From positions 22,918,117-22,982,116 of the forward strand of contig NC_061866.1 of the NCBI RefSeq assembly GCF_907164915.1: a DNA stretch of 64,000 nucleotides. The letters are read 5' to 3'. The first letter of the stretch is position 1; each line of letters starts with the position of its first letter. This DNA comes from Impatiens glandulifera. Taxonomy: Eukaryota > Streptophyta > Magnoliopsida > Ericales > Balsaminaceae. The notes under the pieces are model-generated. The model had not been told where the DNA came from. It made no database searches and saw nothing but the letters and a program-made list of their open reading frames with translations. The position numbers and the translations under genes are program-made. Below, in pieces: positions 33,787 through 46,482 of the stretch.

Positions 33787-36175
33787 CTTACTTGGAAACT
33801 GAAATTTCGTAATCACGATAAGAATGAAAATGCCAAAGTTCTTTTTTTTCATTTGGTATAAGTATTTTTTTGTATCATACTCCCGATTATAGACTGTAAT
33901 TTTACTTGATTTCTATAGCTAGAATTAAAGTGTTTTTCTCATTCATTTGGTATATAACATTTGTTTTTTTTATCATAATCCAGATTATTATAGGTAATTT
34001 TCTTCATTTTGTATAAAAATGATATTTCTGGATTATATTCCAAATTATAGTGCGAAATTTTACTTTGTTCGAAATAAAAATTATTATTTGGATATGATCC
34101 TAACTGTTTTCTAAATTCTTACAAATATAGATTTTATCGAATCATAAAATGTGACTACCAAGTGGCTCAACATTATCTAAATACATATATACAATAGTAA
34201 ATAAAATGGTTGTGAAAATTAGAGAAGACAACCTAATGAACACTAAATAAATCTGAAGATAATAACTAAAAAAGGCTTCATTTCAGCATGCATCCAACCT
34301 TTTCCCCCTATTTCATTAGAATTTTAGTTTAACTACTCTCATGCATTTACCTTATTGCAAGCAAATAAAATAACTACTATCATCATAAATTACACAGCTA
34401 TTGGGATGTACAAGGCATACTCTGCCTTTTAAGATAGTACAGATACCAAGTTCTATAACTTGATCTAAACACTAGGTTTTAAATAATGAAAGAGTATAGA
34501 CTTATACCTCCTGGATACCCAAAGCCAAAATTTCTATTCATATTATCAGCAGTTTCATCTAGTTCCCAATTTCGAAGTGCTCGATCTCTTGTAAGCTGAC
34601 ATGTCAAAGAAGTGCTTTGGAATTGTTTCAACAAAAATGATGTGTTAAGAAAATTTTAATCACCTTAGCGACAATACTTGCTCCACTCACAACTGGATAT
34701 AGACTATCAGCTTTTTTTGGGACTACAAATTTTATGAATGTAAATCGTTCAATCAATCTCACTCTGTATTTCTCTGGATCTCCAACTGTATATACATAAT
34801 CCTGAAACAGTAACCATAAACACAAAGTCCTTGTTTGATACCCTTTATAGTTTATCCCATCATTTGAATCAAATCATGGAAATAGTTGAAATTCTTTGAC
34901 AGACAAATTATCATCTTCTTAATTACCTCAGTCAGAAGAACTCCCATTTCTGTTACTCTTCTGATAAGGCTCATGGCAGATTCATGTGAGGTCTCATTGA
35001 GGTTAATCTTGGTTCTGAGACCAAATGAGCAACAAATAGCTTAGCATCATCAAAGAAGGTGATTTATAGTAGTACATTTTAATATTAAACAGTCACGGAC
35101 TAACTTCTTTAACATTTTTGCAGATAGTTCCTTTGGATCTATGACATTTACAGCCCATCCCAGAGATTCATCAGCCTTCAAATTATCAAATAATTCTTTC
35201 CTTTTTTCTTCCTTTAAGGTCTTTGAATCTACAATAAGTTGATAAATGATTATAATTGTCAAATTAGCTTATATTGTATAGCTAACTATCCAACTTCATT
35301 TTAATGTTCAAGACCAAATATCATTGTTTTCGGTTATGCCTAGGTCTTTGATGTGCTATGTGAATGAGTGTATTGGATGAAACAATAAGCTGACTAAAGT
35401 CAAGGATTATATATAGAATGATTATGATTGTTAAATTAGCTATATACAGTTCAGTATTCAACTTCATTTGATTTGATTTATTTTAACCATTCAAAGCTAT
35501 GAAATTGAAACAAACCCAGAAAGAAAAAATGATCAAGTAATGTAAGTTGAGGAAGTATGGTAACCTGCAAAATAATACAAGCAACGAGGAAAGAGTCTTT
35601 TGGTACGATGGTTGCATCCGTATACCATGGGACCTGTGTTCAAGTAAACAAATTCGTGAAAACAGAAAGAAATCGATGTGATGAAAGAGAGATGGAGGTA
35701 AAAGAAAAACCTAAGACAGGGCGGGCCTCGTCCGGTTTCGTCAGCAGTAGGGTTCAGAAGCCCATTTAGGAAGATGACTTCCAGATTCCATTGATGTTCT
35801 ACTGAAACTAGCCGCCAACGAAAACTCTCTCTGTGTCCAGATTTTTGTGATTCCCGCCAGAAATTTAGCAAACGTAGGGAAAAGGCAACGTGGATTAGTC
35901 GGATAAATTTTTCATAGAAACAAGTCTCTTAAATATAGTAAAAGGTTTAAATCGAAGAATAAAGTTAGATATCACAACTATAGCCGCAAATTAAATTAAT
36001 CATGAAATTTAGTCTCATTTTATGTAACCATATTATCAACTTTTAACGTAAAATATATCATTATCAAATTATCTGGAAATTAGCTTTTTAAAGTTAGTAT
36101 TATTCAGTAAAAGTCATTGTTGTTTATATCACACATTTCTTCCACTTATGTGCGGGCAGACCACCTTAAGGTAAA

Positions 36176-37279
36176 TGTGTCGGGTTTTTAGATAAATTTA
36201 TTAAGTTTTTTTTTAAAAAAATAAAATGGATAACTTGCTAATTTACGATAAAAAAAATGTAGTTTTTATTTGATTATGAGTTTTAATCTCATTAAAAACA
36301 ATTTTTTAAATAATTTTTTGAACTAATATTATGATTGTCAAAAATAAATTCATGTTTTTTTTTTACGAGGATAGGACAATTCAATTTTCTGGGCGATACT
36401 AAAGATGATGTGTTATGAAAAATAAATACTTTAATTACAAAATATTGATCTCATATATTAAAAAAGATTGTATTTAAAATCAATGTACAATTATTACTTC
36501 ATCTATCTTAAATTCCTTGCTAATTAAATATTTTAAAATTTATAAATATTAATTAAATATATTAAATTAAAGAGTTAAAAAAAATTAACGTTATTATAAA
36601 CCAAAATCATTTATATTAAAGTTTAAAAAGAAATTTTAGAATTAATAATTAAGATTATATTTTCAAAATTAATTTATAAATTTTAATCTAATTCAAATTA
36701 AATGTACAGTCAATGTTTTAATTAAATTTATTACATTCATATAATTTATTTTTTAAATTGTATTTAAACAAAAAAAAATGTTATTAAATTTGTTAATATA
36801 TATAATTAAAGTATATTATAGATCATTTCAATTAAACTAAAATAAAATATTTCAACAATAATAATATTTAACTAAAACAAAAAATAATTATTGTTAAAAG
36901 TGAGATTACTTCTAAATAAAATCATCATTATAAAATAAGAAAAATTATTAAATAAACATTTAAATATGGTACAATTGTAACTATATAACATAAATGAAAA
37001 TAAGCAAATAATAAAAAAAATTAACACAAAATACTAACATTTTGCTACATCTCATTATCGACCAACATCTACCTTCATTTTGGGCATTTTTTCCAACTTA
37101 TTCGTCATTATCGATCATATTATACACTCATTTTGTGCGTTTGTTTCAATTTGAACCATTATTCTCTTAATCCTTTAAATTCACACTCATCCCATCTAAA
37201 AATTAACAATTTTTTTAATCTCTCAAATTTACACTCACATATATCATAATCATAATTATTTTATTTTTATAATGCACCA
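36176..37279. other. AT-rich DNA between arm A and segment D2
   Basis: About 1.1 kb of AT-rich sequence with no open frame of interest. The part just left of 37280 should, by the D1/D2 comparison, correspond to DNA that lies left of the MULE outside the window. Confidence 0.5.
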
Positions 37280-38460
37280 TTTAAAATGCGCATCAACTAA
37301 GATAAAAAAACATAATCTCAAATTTTGAATGTGAATACACCACTTGTGATTATTAAATTCAATTTATAATTTTGTATATAAATATTTTGTATATAAACTC
37401 AAATATATAAAAAAAATATTTTTTTAATAAATTATTTTGAAAATTTTATTTAGAGAAGTAAGAATATTTTTAAAATTTAATTATATAGTATAAAATAATA
37501 AATAAAAATAGAATCATTATATATATATATATATAATTATTTATTTAAAAAATAAAGTAAAGAAAATTTATAAGATTAAAATATATATATATATAGAGAC
37601 GTATCTCATAAATATGAAGAAAAAAGTAAAAAAAATAAAAATAAATGAAGAAAAAAATTAATATTAAAGGGATACAAATAATGAAACAAATTAATTTATT
37701 TTTATTTAAATATATCACAAATTAATTTTTAAATAAGTTGTTATATATATATATATATTATATAAATTATAGTATTTTTAATTTATAAAGACATACACCT
37801 TTATTATTATATATTCATCGTGAGTGAATGAAAAAACAAAAGTAATATATATTAAAGAAAGTCTGTATTAGTTTTCTTTAATTATTATTTTTTTTTTTTT
37901 TTTGTAAGTTTTTATTATCATGTCTTACCATTTTTATCATGATAAATAAGTTGGAATAACAATTTTTTTTACTAGATATAAACCAGCAAAATAAACAAAA
38001 AAAATGTATGCTTTTATAAATTGCATTCACTTCATGAATAATGGGACAATTTTTATGTTATTTACAACTAGCCATTCACTTAATATATAATGAGGCAATT
38101 TTTATGTTATTTAAATCTAGCTAGCGAATGTTTTAACAACATTTAAATACATCAGCATTGAACTTTGCGTCCTTAAAATGTCGAAAACAAAGAAATGGAA
38201 AATAATCGAAAAATAGTGGTTTTAAACACATAAAGAGGATTATATGGATTATTGGGTACATTTGTATGAATTAAATTAGAATTGACATTAAAATTTTAAT
38301 TTCAATTCTATAAAATTTCACATTCAATTACAATTCAATTACCATGTTTGGAAAAACTTTAGAATTGTAATTCAATTTCAATTCTTATGTTTGAAAAAGA
38401 ATATAATAAAATAAATTTGAATATATATTATCTATATAATTAAAATATTGATTGAACACA

Positions 38461-39530
38461 ACTACCAAAGAAGGGGGGAGATCAAGAGATGCAATTTTTG
38501 ACATTATCGCCAAGTTGGAGAAGGTAAAACTCAACATGGATTACGGACAAGATAATTTCAGGGACCTAAAGGAATGCATCGCCGAGGTTGAGAAAGAGAG
38601 AGATGAGCCCCGAGAAGTGATGGAAGGTGCCTTTAATTAGTGTTGTCCAAATGTCAAGAGCAAGCTCAGATCATGGAGCAGACTCTTTTTTATGAGATCA
38701 ATACGTTGAACGAGAAGCTCGAGGGAATGGTCTCCAAGTTATAGGCCACTGAAGAGGAAGTGGTGATACTCAAGAAGGCGGTTGCGCAAGAGTGTGGACG
38801 TACACTTATAAGAGTCCCTAATCCGACAAGGATAGACATTACAAGACCTAAAGTGTATTTATGTGAGAGAACGCAAAGGAGATCGACAACTTCTTATGTG
38901 GTCTATATTAGTACTTCAAAGTACTCAGCCAAGTGGAAGAGGCAAGAAAGATAGATACTTCCACGACATACCTAGAAGACACTACAATGATGTGGTGGAG
39001 GCGAAGGAGTAGTGACATAAAAATATAGATATTTTTTTATCAATACATGGGGAGAATTCAAGGAGGAACTCAAGAGGCAATTCTATCCCAAAAATGCCAT
39101 TCGAGAAGTAAGAGCCAAGTCGCGGCGACTATCACATACGGGAAGTATCAAGGAGTATGTCAAGGAGTTCATCGCTACTCTCCTTGAGATCCCTAATTAC
39201 TCAGACGATGAACCCTTATTTTCCTTCACTAACGGTCTACAAATATGGGCAAAACTAGAGTTGGAACAACGTGGTATCCATGATCTAAACACCGCTATTG
39301 CCGTGGCTGAATCTCTTGTTGAAATGAGAAGGCAAGACAAACCAAAGTCACCCCACGATAGGAGTGACAAGAAGGAAAATCGTGGAGACCATTTCTACAA
39401 CAAGGAAGACCTAGTTAAGTTTATAGAGCATAATGGTAGAGGAGATCTGGACGAGAAAAGTGGAGAGACCCCGGATAAAGTTCTTCTTTTGTGAAGGGCC
39501 ACATAAAGCAAGAGAGTGTCTTATGAAGAA
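38461..39530 (+). pseudogene. gag: Ty3/gypsy gag pseudogene (D2 copy), 5' end missing
   Basis: Same broken gag as at 10421-11515: TKEGGRSRDAIFDIIAKLEK, WGEFKEELKRQFYP, NYSDDEPLFSFTNGL, IHDLNTAIAVAESLVEMRRQ and a CCHC-like end. LTR, primer site and first gag residues are absent, replaced by D1 left-block sequence at 38460. Small changes (for example a TAG at about 38742) differ from D1. Confidence 0.8.
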
Positions 39531-39599
39531 CAAACTATCCGCATTGATGGATGAGTAAGAACACCTTCATGATGAGGCTCGATCGGGGTCGTTACACCT

Positions 39600-40484
39600 C
39601 CTTAGTGTCGATTGGGACCAAAATCCGCGAAGAAATGACGACTGTTCGTGGAAATAAATGTAAGAAACCACATGGTTAAAGCTTTGTTGGACACATGAGC
39701 CAACAACAACTTTTTATAGGCAAAAGAGGCAGGAAGACTAAGGATCAGGTACACTAAAAAGAAACGATGACTTAAAATAGTCAAATCGGTACCAAATGCA
39801 ACTTATGGAGTTTCTCATAATGAAAATGTGAACTTGGGGGAGTGGACTGTTCTCCTAAATTTTTACATCGTTGACATGGATGACTACAAAATGGTCATCG
39901 ATATAGAGTTCCTAGACAAGATAAATGTCTCCCTACTCCCTTATGCCAATACTATGTACATTCTAGAGCAATGCAATACTTGCATGATACCTTTAACAAT
40001 GGAGGGTAAGATAAAAGCTAGGAAACTCACCTCCATGCAACTCTCAAAAGGTGTGAAGAAGGCCCACCCAACATTCTTTGTTACCGTGAATGAAGAGGAG
40101 AAAAATGCGTCCCAAGAGAAGAAACCTCCAAAAGTTACAAATATCATAGAGAAATTTCAGTATGTAATGCCCGCTGAATTACCAAAGAAGCTTCATCTAA
40201 GATAGAGATGAATCAAAAAATAAAGTTATTCGAAGGTACTAAACCATTAGCGGCACTCCTTTATCACATGGAACCTCTCAAATTGGAGAAGCTGAAGAGG
40301 CAACTGAAGGAGTCGCTCTTCAAGAAAGGGAAGTGTGAATTGGTAAGGCTGCCAAAAAATTAAGAAATTGGAGGACAAGAAGAGAAGACATTTGGAATTA
40401 GAAGGAGACCGAGTGATGGTAAAAATTCTCCTCCATCAAGGGAGACAATTTTCAAAGGTTCACAAGGGGCTTATGAGACAATAC
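39600..40484 (+). pseudogene. Ty3/gypsy protease fragment and integrase C-terminal tail (D2 copy)
   Basis: 39828-40205 repeats the protease-like EWTVLLNFYIVDMDDYKMVI region. From 40360 one frame reads KRRHLELEGDRVMVKIL then QFSKVHKGLMRQY, which resembles the C-terminal part of plant gypsy integrases (G-D-x-V-M-V-K, K-V-H-K-G-L). The reverse transcriptase to integrase core is missing between the two parts, as in D1. The gypsy match ends near 40484 and LINE sequence follows. Confidence 0.65.
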
Positions 40485-42590
40485 ACGAAATTGTTGCAAA
40501 TTTGTGCTTTTGTTGAAGATTGTTGGTTGTTTGAGAAAACAAATTATGTAATGAATTAATGAGATCGATGAGGAGGAAGATATTCGGGATTTATTGGCTT
40601 TGGAAACCAAATCTCATATTTATTTGGTGAATAACATTTTAGATCTTTGTAAGGAAGAGGAGATTGGGGCGAAAAATGTAGTAGGTCTATCGAGTTAAAA
40701 GAGGGGGATAGGAATTCAAAATATTTTCACGGCGTATTAAATGTGCAAGCGAGAAATAATGTGATTAACTCGATTTATGTTCAGAGTGTTCTTCACGATT
40801 GAGAATCGATAATTTTGGATAATATCATGTAATTTTATAAGAATTTGATCAATGAACCGTACTTGGTTAGACTGAAATTGGATGGTATATCTTTTAATGG
40901 TATTAGTGATGAGCATTATAGTATTTTGGAAGCTCGTTTCATAATGATAAAGTAGAAGCTAAAATATGAAATGTGGTAGTGATAAGGCTCCGAGAAGCGG
41001 TGACTTTACATTAACATTTTTCAAAACGGTGTGGATATTCTTAAATCTAATATCACAAAAGCGTTTGAGCATTTTTTCTTATTATCTTCCTTCGAAAAGA
41101 GTTGGAACTCAACGTTAGTTTGTATAATCTGTAAGGCTCCTAGAACTATTGACATAAGGAACTTTACACTGATTAGTCGTGTGTTGTCATTCTATAAGAT
41201 TCGATCCAAATGTTTGACAAATAGTTTGTGTGGGATTCTTGAACCAATAATTTCGGATAATCATATGGCTTTTTATCAAGGGTCGTCAAATTTTTAACGC
41301 ATCACTTATTGAAAATTAATGCATTGACTCGGCAAACTATAATGGGGATAATTATTATTTTATTAAGTTGAATACTGAAAAAACATATTATCTCGTGAAT
41401 TGAGAATTTTTATTTGATGTCATGGGTAGAATAAAATGGGGGATAAGCGAATCGGTTGTATTAAATTATTCCATTCAACAACCAAGTTCTCTATTATTAT
41501 AAATGGAAGTCCTAAGGTTTTTTTTAATTTCAAAGGGTATTAGACAAGGTGACTCGTTGTCTCCATTCTTGTTCGTCATTGACATGGAATCATTTTTTAG
41601 ATTGTTGAAGTTTGCAGAAAAAAATTGTCTCATTAGAGGAGTAGATTGTGGGGGTAAAAATGTCTCCTTTTGTCATTTATCATATGTTAATCGTTGACAA
41701 ATACATTGTGCAAAAATGTTAATCATTTGCATGATATTCTATGGTTATTTAGAGCATGTTCTATATTACGGGTCAATATTTGTAGTCTAATATTTTAATC
41801 TTAGTCTATATTTTTAATAGGAAGAAAACATATTTAACAAGTATTATGGGCTTCGGTTTTATAACATTTTTGTCTACTTATCTTGGTATGTCTCTCAATG
41901 CTAAATTCTGCTCCAAAGCCTCTTGGAACCCGATTATCACTAAAATGAAGAGAAAGTTACCTATTTGGAAGAGCAAGATAATTTCAAAAAAGGTTGTTTG
42001 TCCTCATAAAGAGTGCATTGATATCTAAGTCTACTTTTATGATATCCTTATTACTTCTTCCTAGGAGTGTAGACGTGAAGATGAAAAATATTATGTGCAA
42101 ATTTCTTTGGGGATCTTTTGAGTCCTCCTTTGGTCATTTGATTAGTTAGGATAAAGTTAAAAAATTCAAAGAACAAGGGAGCTCGAGAATCAAGGATTTA
42201 GATTCATTTAACAAACCTCTCTAGCAACAAATTTTCTTCGGAGCCTAACTGTTTGTGGGTTGATATGATCAGATGCATGTATTGAAAGAAATTGTCTGGA
42301 TTGTTCACCAAAGATACCCCGACCAACTAGTTATAGAGTTTGGAGAGACATCTCTACTATGTAAAAGTCTTTTCATGGGCAATGCAGATTCTCGTTAGGC
42401 AATGACTTATCGATCAACTTTTGGGACAATATTTGGTGTAGTATAAGAAGTCTTGCTTTGTCATTCTTAACCCTCACTTTAACTGTAATCTGTAGAAATT
42501 CTTTGGTCAAGGACATGTTCGATCAATGTTCGAATAGTTTCATGAGTGGAATAAGATATATGAGAAGACTTAATGTTAGAGAGGTAACTA
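40485..42590 (+). pseudogene. L1-like LINE ORF2 remnant (full-length relative to D1)
   Basis: Across several frames: ELKEGDRNSKYFHGVLNVQA (region before reverse transcriptase), a stretch with RTIDIRNFTLISRVLSFYKI, SKCLTNSLCGILEPIISDNH and AFYQGS, then SKGIRQGDSLSPFLFVIDME, FITFLSTYLGMSLNAKFCSK, WKSKIISKK, IKDLDSFNK and NDLSINFWDNIWC. This order is that of plant LINE ORF2. The FADD catalytic motif is replaced (HLSYVNR-stop near 41690). Many stops make it an old copy. Confidence 0.8.
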
Positions 42591-43520
42591 TAATTTTTTT
42601 AATATACCGCTCCAAGTTTCGAAGTTAAACAAAATATGTATTAGTTGTCTATAATTAATTTTTTTATAAGCTTATATTATCATGCTTATCATTTTTATCA
42701 TAATAAATCAATTAGAATAACAATTTTTTTAAGAGACATGGTCTTCTCTCGACCAGATAAAAACCAACACAAATACATGTTTTTTGTACACGATAAAATA
42801 CCAATCAACTTTTTTGAGATTAAAGAGTCGTTTAAAGAAATTATTCTCGTCGTTTGATAAAATATATTAACAAAAATTGAAAAGTCTTATAAAATAAATT
42901 AGACTTTATAGTCAAACCCCATAACTTATCTTTTGATCGAATCTCAACCGAGGTCTCTTTTAGCTTTTTTTTAATATTTATAATAACTATAACAACAAAA
43001 AATTCGTCACCTAATATTTATTGTGAAATTAGGAAAAGAAATTTTTGGTGCATGAGCACCAAGAATCGGAGATTATGATTTTTTTTAGGTCTCGATGTTT
43101 CGTTACGTGTGGAAAAGGGCATCGATTTTATACTTCACACGTTTTCCTAGTTTGACGATATCTACTACTATTTTTTGTATTTTTAGAAAATATTATTTTA
43201 CACTTTCTTTTTTTATATATTTTTAATTCACGTTAAAATTTTCCTATTGTGCTAATTCTAGTAATAAAGTTTGATTTATATGTATACGGTCGGTCGTTTA
43301 TCAAAGAGCACTAACTAATAGTCTTGTGAAAAAAAGTTTCCATCAAAATCATGGCTCTTGTGATGTTTGTGACAAACAAAATATATAAGCAAATACAACA
43401 ATATACAAGAATAATATATGTATATATACAAAGATAAATAATAAGTATATATTGATTTTAGGTGTTTTTGTTGAAGTGAACAATAAATATTGTAAAATCT
43501 CTATTTACATATATGCATAG
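42591..43520. repeat. Segment D2, right block, non-coding
   Basis: Matches 12816-13742 with few differences, including the internal TATTATCATG repeat. No gene is seen. Confidence 0.8.
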
Positions 43521-44049
43521 TAATGATTAAGTATACTTGTGATTACAATAATAATTACATCACTTAAACATAATTCCTAAGTAGAATTGTGATTGTGGTG
43601 ATGTTATTCATGCTACATCTTGAAGAACAACCACATATGAGACTCGTGGTTACATAATCATTACACGAGTCTCCCATGAAATTCGTCATGTTTACTCTCT
43701 TTGTTGAATAAATCTGAAATGAACTATAAAATTGAGAATTTTCAAATGATGTCTATTTCTTAAACTTGGACATGCATTTTTCAAACAAAGTGATTTTTAC
43801 AAACTTTGTTTAAAAAGGACATTCTATAGATACTCCATTTTCACTCCCCAATTTTATAGGTTATAAATTTGATAAAGCTCGAGCTTATTGTTATACAAAA
43901 TCCATATACAGGTTCATTGCACTGAATATTAATATGAAGAATTATTTTTGGAACAGTTGAGATTCCAAAAATGATTGATTTTTTCTTTTGAAATGGTGTC
44001 TGATTTCGATGTTCTTTGTCCAAGAATGCAGAACTAGGTTGTATGTGAT
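43521..44049. other. Unassigned stretch left of the damaged Copia
   Basis: No match to the right-hand LTR (47722-48534) can be seen, so the 3' LTR expected here is missing. A short imperfect inverted repeat around ACTCGTGGTTACATAATC and ATTACACGAGTCTCC is present near 43640-43675. Confidence 0.4.
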
Positions 44050-44055
44050 GACTAT

Positions 44056-44690
44056 AGCACTTGTGTTCTCGCAGAAAATTAGAGATTCTTCTACCTCAAT
44101 CCCATAGTCCATTAGTTGTTGTTGAACCCATAAGAGCTGAGAGCAGTAACTTCCTGCAACAAGGTACTCTGCTTCAGCTGTAGACGTAGCAACGGACGTC
44201 TACTTCTTACTGAACCATGAGATTAGACGATCTCCAAGGAACTAACAAGTTCCACTAGTACTTTTCCTATCTAATTTGCACCCTATCTAGTCTGCATCTG
44301 AGAAACTAGTTAAATTGAAACTGGAATCCTTCGGATACCACAGTCCCATATTTTGAGTTCCCTTCAAATATTTTAGAATACGTTTAGCGGCAGTAAAGTG
44401 AGAGAGTTTAGGATTAGCCTAGAATCTTCCACAGACACCAATAGCAAAATGAATGTTTGGCCTGCTGGTAGTGAGATAGAGCAAGGATCCGATGAGACCT
44501 CTATAGGTAGTGATGTCTATAGCCTGTACACCATCATCTTTGTCTAGCTTGTTGAGGAGGTCATTGGAGTAGCTACAGCAAAGTAGTTCTCCATCCTGAA
44601 CTTCTTCAACAACTCTTTGGTGTATTTGGCTTGATTGATGAATGTTCCTTTCTCCACTTGACGAACTTGAAGACCGAGAAAGAAAGTTAA
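44056..44690 (-). pseudogene. Copia RNase H region, broken
   Basis: Read across frames: IDITTYRGLIGSLLYLTTSR, LSHFTAAKRILKYLKGTQNM, SFSDAD-stop-IGCKLDRKSTSGT, STAEAEYLVAG and LIFCENTSAIVIT. Stops and shifts are frequent. It follows directly on the reverse transcriptase part. Confidence 0.75.
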
Positions 44691-45290
44691 TTATCCTATC
44701 AGGCTCATCTCAAACCTATCTTGCATCAGCTTGGCAAATTTCTCACACAATTTGGGGTTAGTTGATCCAAATATAATGTCATCAACATATACTAGAACAA
44801 GTAGAATGTGAGAGTTTTTAATAAATCTAAACAATGTTTTATCAACAGTTCTGATAACGAAATCATGATCAAACAAAAACTTAGTCAATGTATCATACCA
44901 AGCTCTTGGAGCTTGTTTCAAACTATATAAAGCTTTCTCATGTTTAAAAACATGATTTGGTAAAGTATGATCTAGAAAACCATGGGTTGCTCAACATAAA
45001 CATCTTCATTTAGTTTACCATTTAAAAATGCCTTTTTCACATCCATTTGAAAAACTTTAAAATTCTTAAATGATACATAAGCTAGGAAGATTCTAATTGC
45101 CTCTAGTCTAGCTACAAGTGCAAATGACTCATAAAAGTCGTTGCCTTCCTCCTGTCTGTTTCCTTGGGCAACCAACCGGGCTTTGTTTCTTATAACTAAG
45201 TCATCTTCACTAAGATTGTTTCTAAAGACCCATCTAGTTCCAATGACTGATTGATCAGTCGGTCTTGGAGTTAGATTGCCACACTTTATT
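44691..45290 (-). pseudogene. Copia reverse transcriptase region, broken
   Basis: [40 protein letters not shown], then after a shift [20 protein letters not shown] and LVYVDDIIFGSTN. The YVDD catalytic motif is kept. Confidence 0.85.
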
Positions 45291-45314
45291 TCTCACAAAT
45301 TGGTTTAACTCCTC

Positions 45315-46480
45315 CTACATAGCATTGATCCAATCTGGATAAAGCACTGCTTCACAATTTTTCTTGGGTTTAATTTGAGAGATAAAGGCGGATTTGGCTA
45401 TTTCATCCATTAATTGACGTCTTTTCCTACGAGGAGAGTTAGGATTACCGATTATGAATTCTGGTGGATGATTCTTGTTCCATGTGAAGTTGGGTTCTAA
45501 AGAATTAGTCTTCTGACCAAATGGCTCCGCGATGTCCGAACTATAAACATCTTGTTGAACAGGAGTTTGAACGTCTAGTTGGTTCTCAACCGGATCAGCC
45601 ACAAGATCAGACAATGGAATCCGTTTAGCTAGAGCTTCATCCTCACACACAGACTTAAGACTTGTAGCTTCTAATCTGCTGACAAGGTCGATGGAATCAA
45701 TGAGATTACTTTCAACAGACTCATCACAAACAATATGTAATGATTCCTCAACAGTTTGTGTTCTGTTGTTATATACTCTGTAATCCTTGCTTACTATGAA
45801 ATATCCCAGCAAGATTCCAGCATCTACTTTAGCATCAAAGGCAATCAGATAATCCTTCCAATTTTTATGGATAAAACATTTATATCAAAATACTTTAAAG
45901 TAAGACACTGTAGGAATTCTTCCGTAAACAGTTCATAGGGTGTTTTATCAAAACATTTGTTGATTATCGACCGATTTTGTGTGTAACATGCTGTGTTTGT
46001 AGCTTCTGCCCAAAACCTCTAAGAAACACCTGATTCTGCAGGCATAGATCTCACTGCTTCTTTCAGTGTCCTTACTCTTATCTTAGCAATTCCATTTTGC
46101 TGTGGAGTTCTAGCACTAGACAACTCGTGTCTAATACCATACTCCTCAAGATAAAAGGATATGTGTCTTTTGGTGAACTTAGTCCCTTGATCACTTCTAA
46201 TAAAAGCAATACTTAAAGATTTTTGGTTCTAAATTATTCTAAAGATTTTAATCAATAACTACTAGGGTAAATCTCATTCCTCTTAAGTTTTTTTATAGGA
46301 ATTGGACCAAACAGATCCATTTGTAACAGTTTTAAGCAACGGCTGAATTGAGATTTCCCTTTACTTTTGAATGATGATCAGCCCTATTTTCCTAACTGGA
46401 AAGCAGGACAAACAAAATTTTCCAAGCAGTCACTAGTATGTTCCTACACAAAACAATATTTACAATCGTTTAGTACCCAT
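45315..46480 (-). pseudogene. Copia integrase C-terminal region, broken
   Basis: LVY-like linker part 45315-45812 (GYFIVSKDYRVYNNRTQTVE, an acidic stretch, then NFTWNKNHPPEFIIGNPNSP and YPDWINAM). Upstream, 45900-46250 can be read as LKEAVRSMPAESGVS-stop-RFWAEAT and NTACYTQNRSI, the end of the integrase core. The N-terminal half of the integrase is missing or unreadable. Confidence 0.7.
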
Positions 46481-46482
46481 GT

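Larger units (their letters stand above)
28048..35791 (-). pseudogene. RNASEH2A-like: RNase H2 subunit A pseudogene, copy A, interrupted by a Copia element
   Basis: RNase H2 cleaves RNA in RNA/DNA hybrids and removes single ribonucleotides from DNA. Exon blocks on the minus strand: start MESGSHLPKWASEP (35791 down), GPMVYGC block near 35630, DSKTLKEEKRKELFDNLKAD (about 35105-35232), NLNE-type block (about 34928-35015), [16 protein letters not shown] to [18 protein letters not shown] (about 34665-34803), RALRNWELDETADNM (about 34509-34610), then past the Copia insertion the [12 protein letters not shown] block near 28730-28830 and the C-terminal ESDEMEDDDS to SSGKGRCKCFQAQKL type block (28048-28232). 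Damage: frame displaced between KWASEP and DETGRG, so the DEAGRG active site is not in frame; the VDTVG aspartate codon is TAT (Tyr) at 34790-34792. Neighbouring D in KKADSLY is kept. Confidence 0.85.
16690..36175. repeat. Arm A of a large inverted duplication (partner 48540-53690)
   Basis: Read on the opposite strand, 48540-53690 matches 36175-16690 from end to end once the two Copia insertions (17970-26977 and 28890-33786) are removed. Shared landmarks: the untranslated and coding parts of the MADS gene, the AT run, the RNase H2A exons and introns, and flanking AT-rich DNA down to GACACTTATATGAAGG-like sequence. Arm A without insertions is about 5.6 kb and arm B about 5.15 kb; the AT runs and a 250-bp local repeat explain part of the difference. 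Confidence 0.92.
37280..43520. repeat. Segment D2, direct-orientation partner of D1 (3524-13742)
   Basis: 37280-38460 matches 3524-4690, then at 38460/38461 the sequence jumps to the match of 10421 onward. It continues to 43520 (match of 13742) with an additional block 40429-42160 that is absent from D1. The first junction has only two or three shared bases; the second has AAAAATTC on both sides in D2. D2 therefore lacks 5.73 kb (CACTA, gypsy LTR and gag start) and D1 lacks 1.73 kb (LINE). Confidence 0.92.

Noticed and set aside
35533..35871. 112-residue frame shared by both RNase H2A copies (also 48868-49224)
   Set aside because: It reads through exon 1, intron 1 and exon 2 in a wrong frame; the correct frame gives RNase H2A residues.
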